A stretch of DNA of 64,000 nt, taken from positions 496,001-560,000 of the forward strand of contig JAACJO010000006.1 of the NCBI GenBank assembly GCA_013368445.1, in the 5' to 3' direction. The notes under the pieces are model-generated. The model was not told the origin of the DNA. It worked only from the letters and a program-made list of their open reading frames with translations, and searched no databases. This document shows positions 37,701 to 49,117 of this stretch, piece after piece. A program made the translations under genes and the position numbers. Within the stretch, counting starts at the first letter, position 1; each line of letters begins with the position of its first letter. This DNA comes from Leucocoprinus leucothites (lineage: Eukaryota > Basidiomycota > Agaricomycetes > Agaricales > Agaricaceae).

Positions 37701-39102
37701 CGTATTTTAATCAGATCAGCTTCAATTGCATTATCTACAATTATTAACTCCTGTTTAGTCCATTGAGGCCCATTAGACTTATTGCATTGAATATCGATAC
37801 AAACTAATGTCATTCACTTTGGTATTCATATTCATTTGGATTAATCCGGCTGAAATCCGACTAGAATCTGGATCAAAAAAATCCGAACGAACGAGAGTTC
37901 ATGGTGGGGGATTAATCAGGATATCTGGGGTTCCCGACAGTCAAGGCTAATGGGCTTACTTTTGCCTTCATCAAGGCTACTGAGGGTACCAGTGCGTTAT
38001 TTTCTATTGTCTACGTTTTGGGAGTGTCTTGCTAAAATGCGGTTTTGATAGATTTTATAAGCAGCACTTTTAACAGTCAGTACACTGGTGCTACGAGCGC
38101 TGGGTTCATTCGCGGTGCTTACCATTTCGCGCATCCGGATAACAGCACGGGAGCCGCCCAAGCGAATTTCTTCCTTGCGCATGGAGGTAATTGCGTCGCA
38201 TTCTCCAACGCTTCGAAACTGAAAATTTTCTTTGAGGTGGATGGAGCGCGGATGGTATTACGCTTCCTGGTGTTCTTGACCTTGAATGTAGGTGCCCATG
38301 CCCTTATGATCGAAGAGGACGACTTGTTGAGCATTAACCAGATAACCCTAACGGTGCCAAATGTTACGGCCTCAGCGCCTCCGCGATGGTAGCTTGGGTT
38401 AAAGACTTCTCTAATACCTATCGCTCAGCAACCGAAAGGTAGATTCTCTCCTACCGTTCACCCAAAGCTCTCCCTCCTAATAGCTTCGATCTTCAGGTTC
38501 CCAATCATCTATACCACGACGGACTGGTGGACAACTTGTACAGGTAATAGTGCTGCATTCGGTAATGATAATCCATTGTGGATTGCTCGTTACGCGTCGA
38601 GCATAGGCACACTTCCCGCTGGATGGACGTCAGTCTTCTCATTGAAACTCTTAGCCAAAGAAGTACTGAGTGGCTTTCAATCGGGAAATAGATTTGCTAC
38701 CTTCTGGCAGTACGCTGACTCTGGTCCAAACCCTGGTGATCAAGATCTCTTCAACGGCGACGTTGCTGGCTTGAAACGGTGAGTAGTACGAATGTCAATA
38801 AAATGTCAAGCCGCTGGTGGGTGAATTGACGAAAATGCGATTGTTTAACAGTTTCGCTCTTGGATCTTAGTGAGAACGGGATGTTACGGGGTATTCGAAA
38901 TAGTTTAGTATAACCAATATAACGATTGGGATGCACTCCGACCATTGAGACGCTCACCGTGAGCGGTGATTTCGACTTTGGCGTGTAATGTACAGAAGAA
39001 GATGATGGTGAAACTTTATTGTTCACTGCCTGTCCCTGTATGAAAGAAATAAGCCAGGATACCAAGAGTGTGCTTGATTATTGGTATATAGAAAACATAA
39101 TA

Positions 39103-40615
39103 TTAAGCATTGGGTCTACGAGACGCTGATTTTCGGAACGCCCAGGCTGCGAGTCCTCCGACGAGACAAAGCCCACCCCACATTTGTACTGTCCTTTTTT
39201 TGTCAACGACATTCGACGAAGATAGAATATCTGAAGGCCTGTGCGAGAATAAACTTGGTGACACCTTGACAAGTGAAGTTGCTTCCTCGGGTGCTGGTAA
39301 AGAATCTCCAAGGTCGGGGGGTGCATCATCAGTGATTCCCAAGTCCTCTATAGGAGGTATGACTTCCGCTTGAGCAACCCCGCCAAAAAAGTCGGTTATG
39401 AGCGCTTGATCAAGTGGGCGTCTAAAGAGGTCGCTACGAACGCCCGGGTGGGAATTGATCTTGTCGGGATTATATGTGTTAAACTTGACAAAAAGATGTT
39501 GTCAGAGTAGCGAGCATAATAATGGGGAAGGGAGCTGACAAGATCCTGCATGGACATCTGGCTTGTTTTGTTAATACCCTCCATATATTCAAGGATGTAG
39601 TGGGTGAAGGCATCAATTACAGCGACTCCGATATCATTGTCATTAGCGTACTAGAGAGGTGGTGAGTGATAGTATAGCGTTTCCAGCGAGCTTTACGCAC
39701 AGAGTATGAGTTTTCACCGACTTTCGAGGAACCTGTAGCGAGAATGTTGGGAGAATAGAATTTGGAGTACATGCTGTTGGCTTGGCATGTGTCAATCATG
39801 AAAAATATTTCGTTGTAGCTGTCATTGCAGGGGCCGTGAGCAAGGAGGGATCCACCGAAACGGAGAGTGGGGGACATACCGCTTCTTCTGATACATCTGC
39901 TCGAAAGCATCCGCAATATCGAACGCACTGATTTCCTCGTTATCCTGGAATTTCAGAAATTCATTCCCACCGTGGCCTGTCATATAAACGAAAACATTCG
40001 AGCGCTCGTCGGATAAAAGGCGTTTAGATCGCGGGACGGAAGGTTCCACGCGACCTGGAGGTCCCAAAGGTCAGACTAATCCTTGAGTAAGTCAGAGATG
40101 AGCCAACGCACCAGTCAGCACCCGAATGAAGTTCTCTACAGTCACTTCATATCCGCGATAATCGACTTCAATATTATCACCATACAGGTCCAAGTGTCGT
40201 CCAGGATTGGCGTAGACGCTGCCAGGGAACTTGTTTCGCAGGTTGCAGGATGCATCGTCTGCCAGCATGAGGATGATATTCGAGTCTGGTATACCTAGTC
40301 GCTTCACGGTTCGGTACCTAGACGTAGAGCGCCTTCAGTATACATCTAGGGATATTAGCTGAAGCTCACATTCCAAGGGCATTTGCCATATGCTATCGCC
40401 ACAAGTGAGTGAGCGGTTGAGGCTCAATAACCCAGATGACGCACCCTGTAATTGAACCAATACCGCGAGGCACAAACGAGCACGGCCCAGTTGTTTGTAT
40501 GTTTAGATGCACCAGGTGCCGAATTACGCTCGAAGAAATCGTTTACTACAGACGTATTGAGAGCCCATACCGAGGAGAGGAAGCCAAGGACATGGAGGAA
40601 AGCGACCAGGTGCAT
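39103..40615 (-). CDS. GPI8: GPI8/PIG-K, catalytic subunit of GPI-anchor transamidase
   Basis: Reading minus: signal peptide [18 protein letters not shown], then [57 protein letters not shown] and [12 protein letters not shown]. The C13 (legumain-like) peptidase motifs follow: [16 protein letters not shown] (catalytic His) and [15 protein letters not shown] (catalytic Cys). Then come [32 protein letters not shown] and a C-terminal hydrophobic anchor [16 protein letters not shown] ending RRPNA. It cleaves the C-terminal signal of proteins and attaches the GPI anchor in the ER as part of the transamidase complex (family knowledge). About seven exons, no disablements seen. Head-to-head with the SAP30BP-like gene. 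Confidence 0.92.
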
Positions 40616-40658
40616 TTGTGATGGAAATTCTCACACTCCTTGTCCTCTTACCACCATC
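40616..40658. promoter_or_regulatory. Very short bidirectional promoter between GPI8 and the SAP30BP-like gene
   Basis: Only 43 bp separate the two start codons. No TATA is visible in it, so core promoter elements must lie inside one or both transcripts, or the 5' leaders overlap. Confidence 0.5.
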
Positions 40659-42112
40659 ATGCACGGTGAGCACCGGGATCTTTCTCCTAGTTTTGCGCCT
40701 CACTGACGCCGCGCAAGGGCTTGTGGCATACGACGATGACTCACAGAGTGACACTGAAAAGCCAATTCAAAATGTGAGGAATTCCTCTTGCTTTCCCATT
40801 GCCGGGTTTGGGGTGTTTCCCTCTACTCGCTACCTTTTTTTTGTTTCTGTTTCGGAATAGGATAAAGAGCTGAAGATGAGCCATAAATCCTCGACAGACC
40901 GTAAGTATTCACTCCCCCCTGTAGAAACCGACTCGCTAACGCTTCTCGCAGTGCGACGGACAGGCAAATCACAAATCATAATTAAACGACCAAGTAATAT
41001 ACACAAGAATCATCCTCGGGCTCCTCTTTTGGAGCATCTGAAGGGAGCACATCGTCTGAGGCTTCCTCTCGCCACCAGTCGCAGACACATGACCGCTCGG
41101 GTAGCGATGATCGCGCGGTGGGGATCCTACCTGAACGAACACCAGATGCCGAGTTGACACCTGGTCGTACGGAAGACGATGATATAGACCGAATACGAAC
41201 CCTACTCAGGCCGCCACCGATTCCTGGAGTCGATGATTGGGGTATTCCAGGGCCTTCTACTAAACCGTGCGATCCTGCAACCAAGGTACGTTCACCGCTC
41301 TCTCCCGTTTACCATGATGCGCTGGACAGATTCCCCTCTCATTTCATCTCATCTGATTAGACGAAACTCGCCCAATTTTCAGCGCTCAAGCACGACCCAC
41401 ACAATCCTAAGCATTTCAACGACTCCTTAATGTCGAATCGGTCCTTCCGGAACCCACATCTTTATGCTAAACTCGTTGAGTTCGTGGATGTTGACGAAAG
41501 AGTTACGAATTTTCCGAAGGATATCTGGGACCCAGAAGATGTGCAAGAGGACTGGTTTGCTGATAAAATTGGTGACTACATACGAATTCAGGATTCATAC
41601 AACTTTCGCTGACGTCAAGCCCTTGTTTCTCCCGTTTTCGCTTGCCTCTTCTCTTCCAATCCTTCATACCGGGGTACGGGGATGGTCTATCGTACCGCTT
41701 TCTTGGAACGCACAACAACTCTTTTAACGTTTGTCATTCTCCATTCGTAACCCAAGCCGAGCGCCAAAGATTTCGTGCAGAACAACAAGCCACCGCTCAA
41801 ACATCCGGAAAACGCACACAAGTTGCATTCACTTCCTCTGCTTCCTCTGCTTCCAGTACATCTGCGCTTCCACCTCCACCCCCACCACCTTCTTTGTCGT
41901 CAATAGCGCCACGGGGTCAACGTGGGGGTGAAAGAGACGCTAGGCCGAGTTATGGTTATGGTGGAGGGAGGGACAGAGGGAAGTACGATGGACAATCCAG
42001 TGGCGTGTTGGGAGGTGGCAAGAGACCGAATAGGTATCAACCGTATGGGAGTAGTGGGCAACAGTCGTACTCGAATAAATCGAGGGAAGGAGAGAAGGCT
42101 TGGTATGGTTAG
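40659..42112 (+). CDS. SAP30-binding protein / HCNGP-like transcriptional regulator
   Basis: Splicing the first intron (40664-40717, CAAG acceptor) gives the expected opening [18 protein letters not shown]. Middle exons give an acidic, Pro-rich region ([33 protein letters not shown]) and the HCNGP core: [40 protein letters not shown] and [20 protein letters not shown]. The end is Gln/Ala/Ser/Pro-rich with a Gly/Arg tail closing KAWYG. The HCNGP core, with its conserved FRNPxxYxKLxEF and FPKDxWDP, is the basis for the call; the animal homologue binds the SAP30 corepressor subunit. An upstream ATG at 40621 is less likely because it overlaps the divergent gene's leader. Confidence 0.82.
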
Positions 42113-43043
42113 AACTGAGGGGCGTCCGGGCTCTTGTGTGTTTTGTGTGTTTAGGCAGTCAGTGCTTCAATTAATAGTCTACACATGTTCATAGTAAATA
42201 CTCTCTAACGCAACATCAGGTGTTTTTCCCCTTGTGGACGATGGGTTCAAAAATCTGTGCCTTTCAATGCGTGAGCTTTGCTACTCCCGTCCGACTCCCT
42301 GGAAGCCACACTAGAGTTCCCAGGTCGTACTTTTGTATCTCTATTACAATAAACATCCTTCCGACGTCGACAGTCCGGGACCAAGACTTGTCGTTCTTTA
42401 TTTCCCCTCTACAATTCATTTCCTTTTTCAGCAATTTCCCCATATCCAACCAATTAAACACGATTCTAGCGCCGACGAGGTGACGGTAGGATGATATAGG
42501 TCAGAGATGAGATCAGAAACACGTCAGAATTTTGGGAATGGTGGATTTGGTGACCCAGTGGCAGGATACTGATACTGTTGGGACGAAAGCCGAATAAAAT
42601 AAAATAAAGTCGAAAAGTGGGGAAGGGATACTCGTATTATCGGTGATCATGCCTTCTCCAAACACTAGGGTGTGAGGCAGAAGGGGAATACGGACTGGTC
42701 GCCACTAGCGATCCGGCTTTTGGCCTACTGCGTGTTCGAGAAGACTTGGGTTCTGGTGCTTAGAATTGTGTTTGTGAAAAGAAACAAAAGTGAGGGGGTT
42801 GTCACGTCGGGGTGAGAAAGTGAGCCAAAGCCGAACATCAATGCATCATCAATCATTAATCATTCGTGACCTGTCCTTCAGCCTCACAAGCAAGGAAATC
42901 GGCCCGGTAAAATTACCCTGTTGGGAACAACGGTCATATGATGCCATTTTCTATGCTTTAGATTTAGCCAAAGGCAGTGCAGTACTTCTTGATGCCTCCT
43001 CACTTTATTCAACCTCCACGGAAGCCCCACCACGGCTACAATC
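42113..43043. other. Intergenic region before NLR F
   Basis: No gene seen. The first ~250 bases are the 3' flank of the SAP30BP-like gene and recur, diverged, at about 46440-46620. An open frame continuous with NLR F runs back to 42790, but the conserved leader at 43044 and the intron at 43123 show this is chance read-through. Confidence 0.5.
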
Positions 43044-45268
43044 ATGTCAATCTTCCCTAACGCTCAGAACTTCCAAGTCCTTGGCGGCGAATTTCACAGT
43101 CATCAAAATTATAGTGCCACGGGTGAGCAAACACTTTCGTGATCCCAAGCGCTCGGTAAAACTAATCTACATCACACGCATAGGTATCGATATTCTCCTC
43201 GAAGCTTCCACACCTGAAGCAGCTGTCGAGTCCGAAGAAGTATACAAGCATACCTGTTGTCCTGGTACCCGCGAGCAATACATTACGGATATCACTAACT
43301 GGGCTACCTCGCTCGAGTCGGAAGTCGAGCCAATCTTCTGGATGAAAGGACCGGCCGGCGTTGGTAAAACGTCTATCGCCACTACTTGTGCGCAGAATTT
43401 AAAGGTTTCTGGTTACCTCGGCGCGGCGTTTTTCTTTTCAATCAGTGGACGCCGCAATGACCACATTCACTTCTTCCCCTCACTCGCTTATCAGCTTTCA
43501 ACAACCCTCTCTGATTATCGCGACGTTCTCAGCGATAAGCTTCTCCACGATAGGACCATAGTCAAGATGGCAATGCCAGCTCAGTTTCGGGCTCTCATTG
43601 TTGAGCCGCTACAGGAGTTGGAACGGCAGGGGAAACCAGTGGGGGCGAGGACGATATTCGTTGATGGCTTGGATGAGTGTAGGAACAAAGACGCACAGGC
43701 AGAGATCATTGAGATCATTGCCGCATCCGTCCGGGCCAAGTCAACACCACTTCGTTGGGCCGTATTCAGTAGGGAGGAACCTCATATTGTCGCGACCTTT
43801 CATGACGTCAGTATATCCCCCCTCTGTTGGTTTGTCCATCTCCCAGTTTCGCGAGAGCTTGATGGGGAAATAGAGCTTTACCTCCGCAATGGGTTTTACC
43901 ATGTCCTACGAAGACGCAATCTCCTGGATTTGGCTAAGACGTGGCCTACTGATGGAGATATCAGGAAGCTTGTCGATGCCGCTGCTGGTTTATTTGCGTA
44001 TCCCGCCACCGTCCTCCGCTTTGTTGACCGCCACTCGTACTTGGGATTTAAAGATGCGTTACAAATCGTGTTTGATGCAACAGCAAAGCTTAGTAAAAGG
44101 CAGAAAACGTCACCATTTGCAGAGCTTGATGCTTTGTATATGCTCATTATGCAACGAATTCCAAAGGACATCCTTCCTTCTGCACAATTGCTGCTCTCTC
44201 AGCTGACTATGGGCCGTTTCGGGACCCGGCCTGTCACTGTGGTTTGCAATCAAGTTGGGATTTCGGCGACTGTGTTCAGGGGATTGTATAATCATCTACA
44301 TGCAGTTGTTGCCGTTGCAAATCGGGCCAAATCTGACGCCGATACTGATAGGTTTGCAATGGACATCCATAGCACTATCACATTCTACCACAAAACATTC
44401 CATGACTTCCTGGTAAACCCAGCCCGCTCAGCCCATTTCTGCACCACAACCCCGACCATTTGTGAGATGCTCTTTAATTGCATTGTCGAACAACAGCTCA
44501 GCTTTGCGTCTGGCTATGTTATTCGAAACTTGGGTAGGAAATTTTCTTTTCCTGTATTGAATCATACACCAATCATACCCCCCTCTAGAGCTCGCCTTTG
44601 CCCCTGGTGCAGCGGCTCCGTCAGACTTACTCTCGTGGCCTCAAGGAATTGAATCCGTGGATTCATCTCTCAGGATCAGCGCCTTCTACTACGTCTCAGA
44701 TGACTTATCCCATGATCAACCAAGGTTAAGACTATTCTTGAAAGACGTCTCGACCGGTTCTTTGCGAAAGCTGGCAGAGCTTGATTATCGTAAATATTTG
44801 ATTGCAAAGATAATGGCATCTGGTGATGGAGTGTGGCGTGGGGTTAGCATTATCGGCCTTTACGAAGCTGGGACTTCCGCGACCATTGAAAACTCGAATT
44901 TCATCAGACTCGACAACTATAAAGCTTTTGATGCCTCGGCTTTCCTTGGGGTATGTCTATCCCTGATGAGAAACCTCATCAGCTCACGTTTATACCAATA
45001 GATGGTTGAGAGGCTTGAAAAATTAGGTGTCATCAAAGAATTTCATCCACGTATTCCTTCAACCTTAGCATCTGTGTATAATCCATTCTCCCGACGCCAA
45101 AAACGCGGAAGGAACTATGCTCATTACGAGGTTGGTCATGGTGACAAATCGGTGGTATGGTATTGGGAGTTTGACACAGAAAAGCAATATTTCCACGAGT
45201 TTCGAACGGTAAACTATGTGAATGCAATGAACTTGTCTAGGACGCGGAAGTTTGGAATATGGAGTTAG
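43044..45268 (+). CDS. NLR F: NACHT-domain STAND NTPase
   Basis: Predicted exons: 43044-43122, 43184-44533, 44589-44950, 45002-45268, about 685 residues. The leader is MSIFPNAQNFQVLGGEF then HSHQNYSATG, joined to IDILLEASTPEAAVESEE. NACHT motifs: GPAGVGKTSIATTCA, FVDGLDECRN, FSREEP, AAGLFAYPATVLRFVD. Exon 2 is 72 nt shorter than in A-E. Exon 3 ends with the SLRKLAELDYRKYLIAKIM block and exon 4 with GDKSVVWYWEFD; the Trp-rich end is truncated relative to A-E (ends KFGIWS). No disablement seen. A separate subfamily from A-E, closer to G, H and I. Confidence 0.88.
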
Positions 45269-45417
45269 GCGTGGGCAGTTTCACCCAAATTTTTAGGTAC
45301 TGGTGGATAATCAAATTGGAGCCGGCGGAAGGGAAAGAGAGCTGGCGGGGTGTGGCTATGAGTAAATTCCGTAGTGTAATTTTTAAGATGGCGTGGTTCC
45401 GTTCGTAACTGTATTAT

Positions 45418-45475
45418 ACTGGGGTAGAGGCTTCGTAGAGGACATTGATTCCCGAGCGCCAGATTGACTGTTAGG
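45418..45475 (-). pseudogene. Small NLR relic (start of exon 2)
   Basis: On the minus strand the sequence reads GINVLYEASTP, matching the first codons of NLR exon 2 (SGIDILYEASTPEA in NLR I), with the upstream intron-like sequence also similar. Homology is lost on both sides. It marks a tenth NLR copy, almost wholly erased and inverted relative to F and G. Confidence 0.6.
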
Positions 45476-46085
45476 AGTAAATTGTCCGCCCTGGACTCTC
45501 ACTTGAGTAAAATATACCCACTGTTAGGTACGTCGCTGTCATGTATTCGGCAAGTTGAAAAAACCTCTGCCAATAGTCCTTACTATTTCAACTCCATCAT
45601 AGCTTGCAACGGCTACTGTGTACCGCCGCGATACCCCTCTACATCCGGACTTCCCGGAAAGCAAGTGTTACTCCAATCCAGTGTACTACCGTGACCGCGC
45701 GGCACCAACCCGGAAGAGCGGAATTCCTGGACTGGGTTCATCGGGCGGCGATGGCGAGGAGAGTGTGGCCCTCAGGTTTGATGCCATCGGCGAAGATGAC
45801 TGATTGTTTGAAACTGGTCATACGCGTGTACAACTGGGGGACATCCGTGTATACTGGGGATGTGGGCCATGTGCCTCCACGGGGAAGTGCCCCTCGCAAT
45901 CGGTCGACCAGTACAGGGCAAGGCAGGTCGAGAGATGCCGACGATACACGATGGTGCTGGGTGAAGGCTATTCTCGTTTATGTATGTGTCCTGGTAGCGA
46001 ACGCACTTTAGACTGCTGCTCCACCTTTGCCCTCGGTGGGTAGTATTCAGCCAAATTGTTTGTGAATTTCCTCTAATGGATACAA
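45476..46085. other. Spacer between NLR F and the SAP30BP relic
   Basis: No recognised gene. Overlapping open stretches at 45604-46011 and, on the minus strand, 46092-45772 have no recognisable motif. Confidence 0.4.
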
Positions 46086-46640
46086 ATCGCATTCACTCCC
46101 TCTCCCTCTTCCTCTCATACATTATATCTCCGGTACATCTGCGCATCCACCCCCACCCCCACCCCCATTATTGTCAATAGCACCACGACAACGTGGGGGT
46201 GCGAAAGAGACAATGAAATTGGTTAAGGTTATAAATACGAAGGGAAGGGTAGAGGGGACTACGATGAACATTCCAGTGGTGTGTTGGGAGGTGGGAAGAG
46301 ACCGAAAAGGTACCAACCCTATGGGAGTAGTGGGTAGCAGTTGTTCCTGAATAAGCTGGGAGGAAGGGAGAAGGCTTGATAAGGCTATAATTAAGGGGCG
46401 TCGAGGCTTAGTGTGTTTAGGCAGACAGTGCTTTGATTAGCGTTCTATATGTATATATGTTCATAGTAGGTATTCTCCAAGGTGGACAACGCAACATCAA
46501 ACGCTTTCCCCCGGGTGGACGATAAGTTTAAAATTATATCCCTTGTCAATGCGCGAGCAAAGCTCTTCCCCTTTGATTTCTTAGAAGACCCAATGTGGTG
46601 ATGAGTCCAAGACCTGGCCCAGGTCATAAGTGTGATATCT
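46086..46640 (+). pseudogene. Relic of the SAP30BP-like gene's 3' end
   Basis: It matches the Ser/Pro-rich and Gly-rich last exon (41860-42112) and 3' flank of the intact gene: a CCACCCCCA-rich proline stretch, then 'agtggtgtgttgggaggtgg' and 'gggagtagtgggtagcagt', with stops and indels. It lies upstream of NLR G, as the intact gene lies upstream of NLR F, so gene end plus NLR were duplicated together. Confidence 0.75.
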
Positions 46641-46829
46641 TGTGACAGGAGTGACTTTAACATCTTTTCCGACTTTGTCTGGCGCCAAAATTTATTTCCC
46701 CCCTCTCCCCACTCGACAGTATCTCGGGCGCTAATTGCCTGTTTGTTGGCATTACAAAAGCTGTAGTGGGCAGAATGCTAAACTCCACAGCTCTTTGTTC
46801 TCTCCTGCACCATCCATCACTTCAACACC

Positions 46830-49117
46830 ATGTCCATGTTCAATGAAGCTCATAACTTCGTAATCCAGAGCGGACAATTCACCACTTACAGTCCAGTCTG
46901 GTCCAACCGGTGAGTCGTCCCTTATCACCGCGTTGATTCTGCTAATACAATGTTCAGGAATCGACATCCTCTATGAAGCCTCTACCCCGGAGGCAGCCGT
47001 AGACGCCGAAGAACGAGATTATGCCCCTTCGTGTTTTGATGGCACACGCGAGCAGTACATCGAAGACATCACAAACTGGGCAACTACGAGCAACGAAGAT
47101 AACGCCATCCGGCCACTTTACTGGATGAAAGGACCCGCTGCTGTTGGAAAATCAGCCGTGGCTCAGACCTGTGCCGAACGCTTAAAAACCTCTGGCCACC
47201 TTGCTGCTGCGTTCTTCTTCTCCGTTAACGGCCGGCGCAAGGATCACACTCGCTTCTTCCCTACCCTGGCGTATCAGCTCTCAACCGTCCTCCCGGATTA
47301 TCGCGAGATCGTTAATCGCAAATTTTCCATAGACAGGACTCTCGTTAAAAAAACGATGTCCTCTCAGTTCAAGTCCCTCATCGTCGAGCCGTTGCAGGAG
47401 TTGAAGGAGCGAGGAAAGGATGTACAGAGGAGACCCATTATCATCGATGGCCTGGATGAGTGTCAGAGTGCGGGTGCACAAGCGGAAATCATCAAAATCA
47501 TTGCATCGTCGATCCAAGCTAATTCTACACCATTCCGTTGGGCGGTCTTCAGCCGAGAAGAGCCGCATATACTCTCTACATTCACATCCCCCACTGTCTC
47601 CTGCCACTGCCACTCTGTACTCCTACCGATATCTCGCAAAGCTGACGGGGAGATTGAATTGTACCTACGCGGCGGGTTTGAAAATATACTTCGACGTCGA
47701 AATCTCCTCCGCCTCTCCTCCTCGTGGCCCACCACTAAGCAAATCCAGATGCTTGTCGATGCTGCGGCGGGCCTGTTCGCTCACCCAGCCACTGTTCTTC
47801 GTTTCATTGACCGTCACTCGTATTCAGACTTTGAGGAAACCTTAGAAGCTGTTATCGCCTCCATCTCAAATCCCGATTCCCGGTCTACTTCTGCATATGC
47901 AGAGCTGGATGCGCTATACACGCTTATATTGCAACGTGTTCCCAGTAGCATTCTCTCATCTATGCAGCTCCTCTTCTCGCAAATACTTTTCTATGGCTAT
48001 GCTGATGACGGCAGCTTCAACCTTGCCGTTTTTTGTAACGCACTTGGTATCTCGGAGAGAAGTTTTCAAGCCATTTACCATCATGTCCAAGCTGTCATAG
48101 ACTTTCGGGAATATCCGCCACCCACTTCTGATGAATCCACCAATCTCGAGCGCTCGTTCTTTGACCAGGACTTATCATCCACGTCCAAATCCTCACTCCG
48201 TCGTGTTCACGGTGTCATCGCTTTTCACCATAAATCCTTCTATGACTTTCTTCGCGATCCTGCTCGTTCATCCTCTTGCTGTGTCACCACCCCGACCATG
48301 CGCCAAAACCTCTTCGATCGCCTCATTCAACAATACCACCACTATTCATCAAGTTTTGTAATACAACGGTCGAGTATGTCGCTCTTCACTGTATCAAGTC
48401 GTGCGTCCAATATTGTACTTCAGAACTCGTATTAAAGCCGGGTATGGCCAGCTCTTCCACCTCACTCTCTTGGCCTCAAGGAAGCGAATCTGTGAATTCG
48501 TGGATCATGATTTGGGCGTTTCTCAGTATCTCGTTTTTGTTGTCCCATGATTATCCGTGGTTTCGTCCTTTTTTGGAGGGCCTTCCGTCGAGTTCATTGC
48601 GGAAACTTGCAGAGCTTGATCATTGCAAGTCCTTACTTGGGCTTATAATGCTGACCGGTATCGGAGTGTTTCCAGGCTCTGACATTATTGGCCTCAACAG
48701 GGCCTGGGTTGTCAGAGTCACTGGGAGCTCTGAATCTACCCAGCTCAAAGATGACACGGATTTTGATTAGGAGAAGTTCTTGGCGGTATGTGTATCTATC
48801 GATGTCGTTTGTGACTACTAGCTAAAACGCCAACAGATGGTCGAGAAACTAGAAAGGGCACGATGCATAAGGCTTTATCATCCTCTATTTGGTTCGAATC
48901 GCGCAGCATTTATTCTCCGTGCTATCTTGCGACAGAGACTATTGAGCAAGAGATCTAGTTTGTACAAGCTTGATCATGGAGAAAAGTCAGTGGTCTGGTA
49001 TTGGGAGTTTGACACCGAGATACCGAGAAGCGGTATTTTCACCAATTTCGGACTGTAATTATGAGGAGGCGATGGCCTTTTATGAAGTGGGGAAGTTTAC
49101 GATGTGGGGAAATTGAA
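46830..49117 (+). pseudogene. NLR G: disabled NACHT-domain STAND NTPase
   Basis: Leader exon 46830-46909 (MSMFNEAHNFVIQSGQF...), NACHT exon 46958-48373, then 48424-48785 and from 48837. The NACHT exon is a clean 1416-nt reading frame with GPAAVGKSAVAQ (GPAG to GPAA), IIDGLDECQS, FSREEP and AAGLFAHPATVLRFID. Three disablements: (1) one extra base in the leader near 46890-46905 puts it out of frame with exon 2; (2) an in-frame TAG at 48768-48770 in exon 3; (3) an 8-bp tandem duplication at about 49013-49028 shifts the Trp-rich module right after SVVWYWEFDTE. No in-frame ATG lies just ahead of exon 2. Confidence 0.82.

Larger units (their letters stand above)
36981..37936. mobile_element. 956-bp inverted-repeat element inserted in GH25 exon 1
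   Basis: The ends are long imperfect inverted repeats (about 60 bp): left CCCCAGATATCTGGATTAAT, right reversed CCCCAGATATCCTGATTAAT, continuing through CCACCATGAA and TCTCGTTC. A 7-bp target duplication ACAGTCA flanks it (36974-36980, 37937-37943); the undisrupted paralogue has ACGGTCA once. The sub-terminal region has three direct copies of a TTTAATCCAGAT word (37040-37075). It has no transposase. It contains three tRNA-like blocks, listed separately. The superfamily is uncertain. Confidence 0.8.
36854..38870 (+). pseudogene. Second GH25 lysozyme gene, split by a transposon
   Basis: Exon 1 (MKFLTLLGFVAVALAG, ETRQSQPRGIDVSGHQ, DINWNTV) is interrupted at 36980 by a 956-bp inverted-repeat element, after which coding resumes with VKANGLTFAFIKATEGT. 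Remaining exons are near-identical to the first copy, including SAGFIRGAYHFAHPDNSTG, LPGVLDLE (catalytic Asp/Glu kept), YTTTDWWTTCTGNSA and FWQYADSGPNPGDQD, ending FALGS. Apart from the insertion and its 7-bp duplication it looks intact, so it was silenced recently. Unless the element is spliced out, no active lysozyme is made. Confidence 0.85.

Noticed and set aside
42790..43043. Longer NLR F start at 42790
   Set aside because: The upstream part has no counterpart in other NLRs, while the conserved leader MSIFPNAQNF starts at 43044 with a good donor at 43123.
45604..46011. 135-codon open frame between NLR F and G
   Set aside because: It overlaps other open frames on both strands and resembles nothing; probably spacer.
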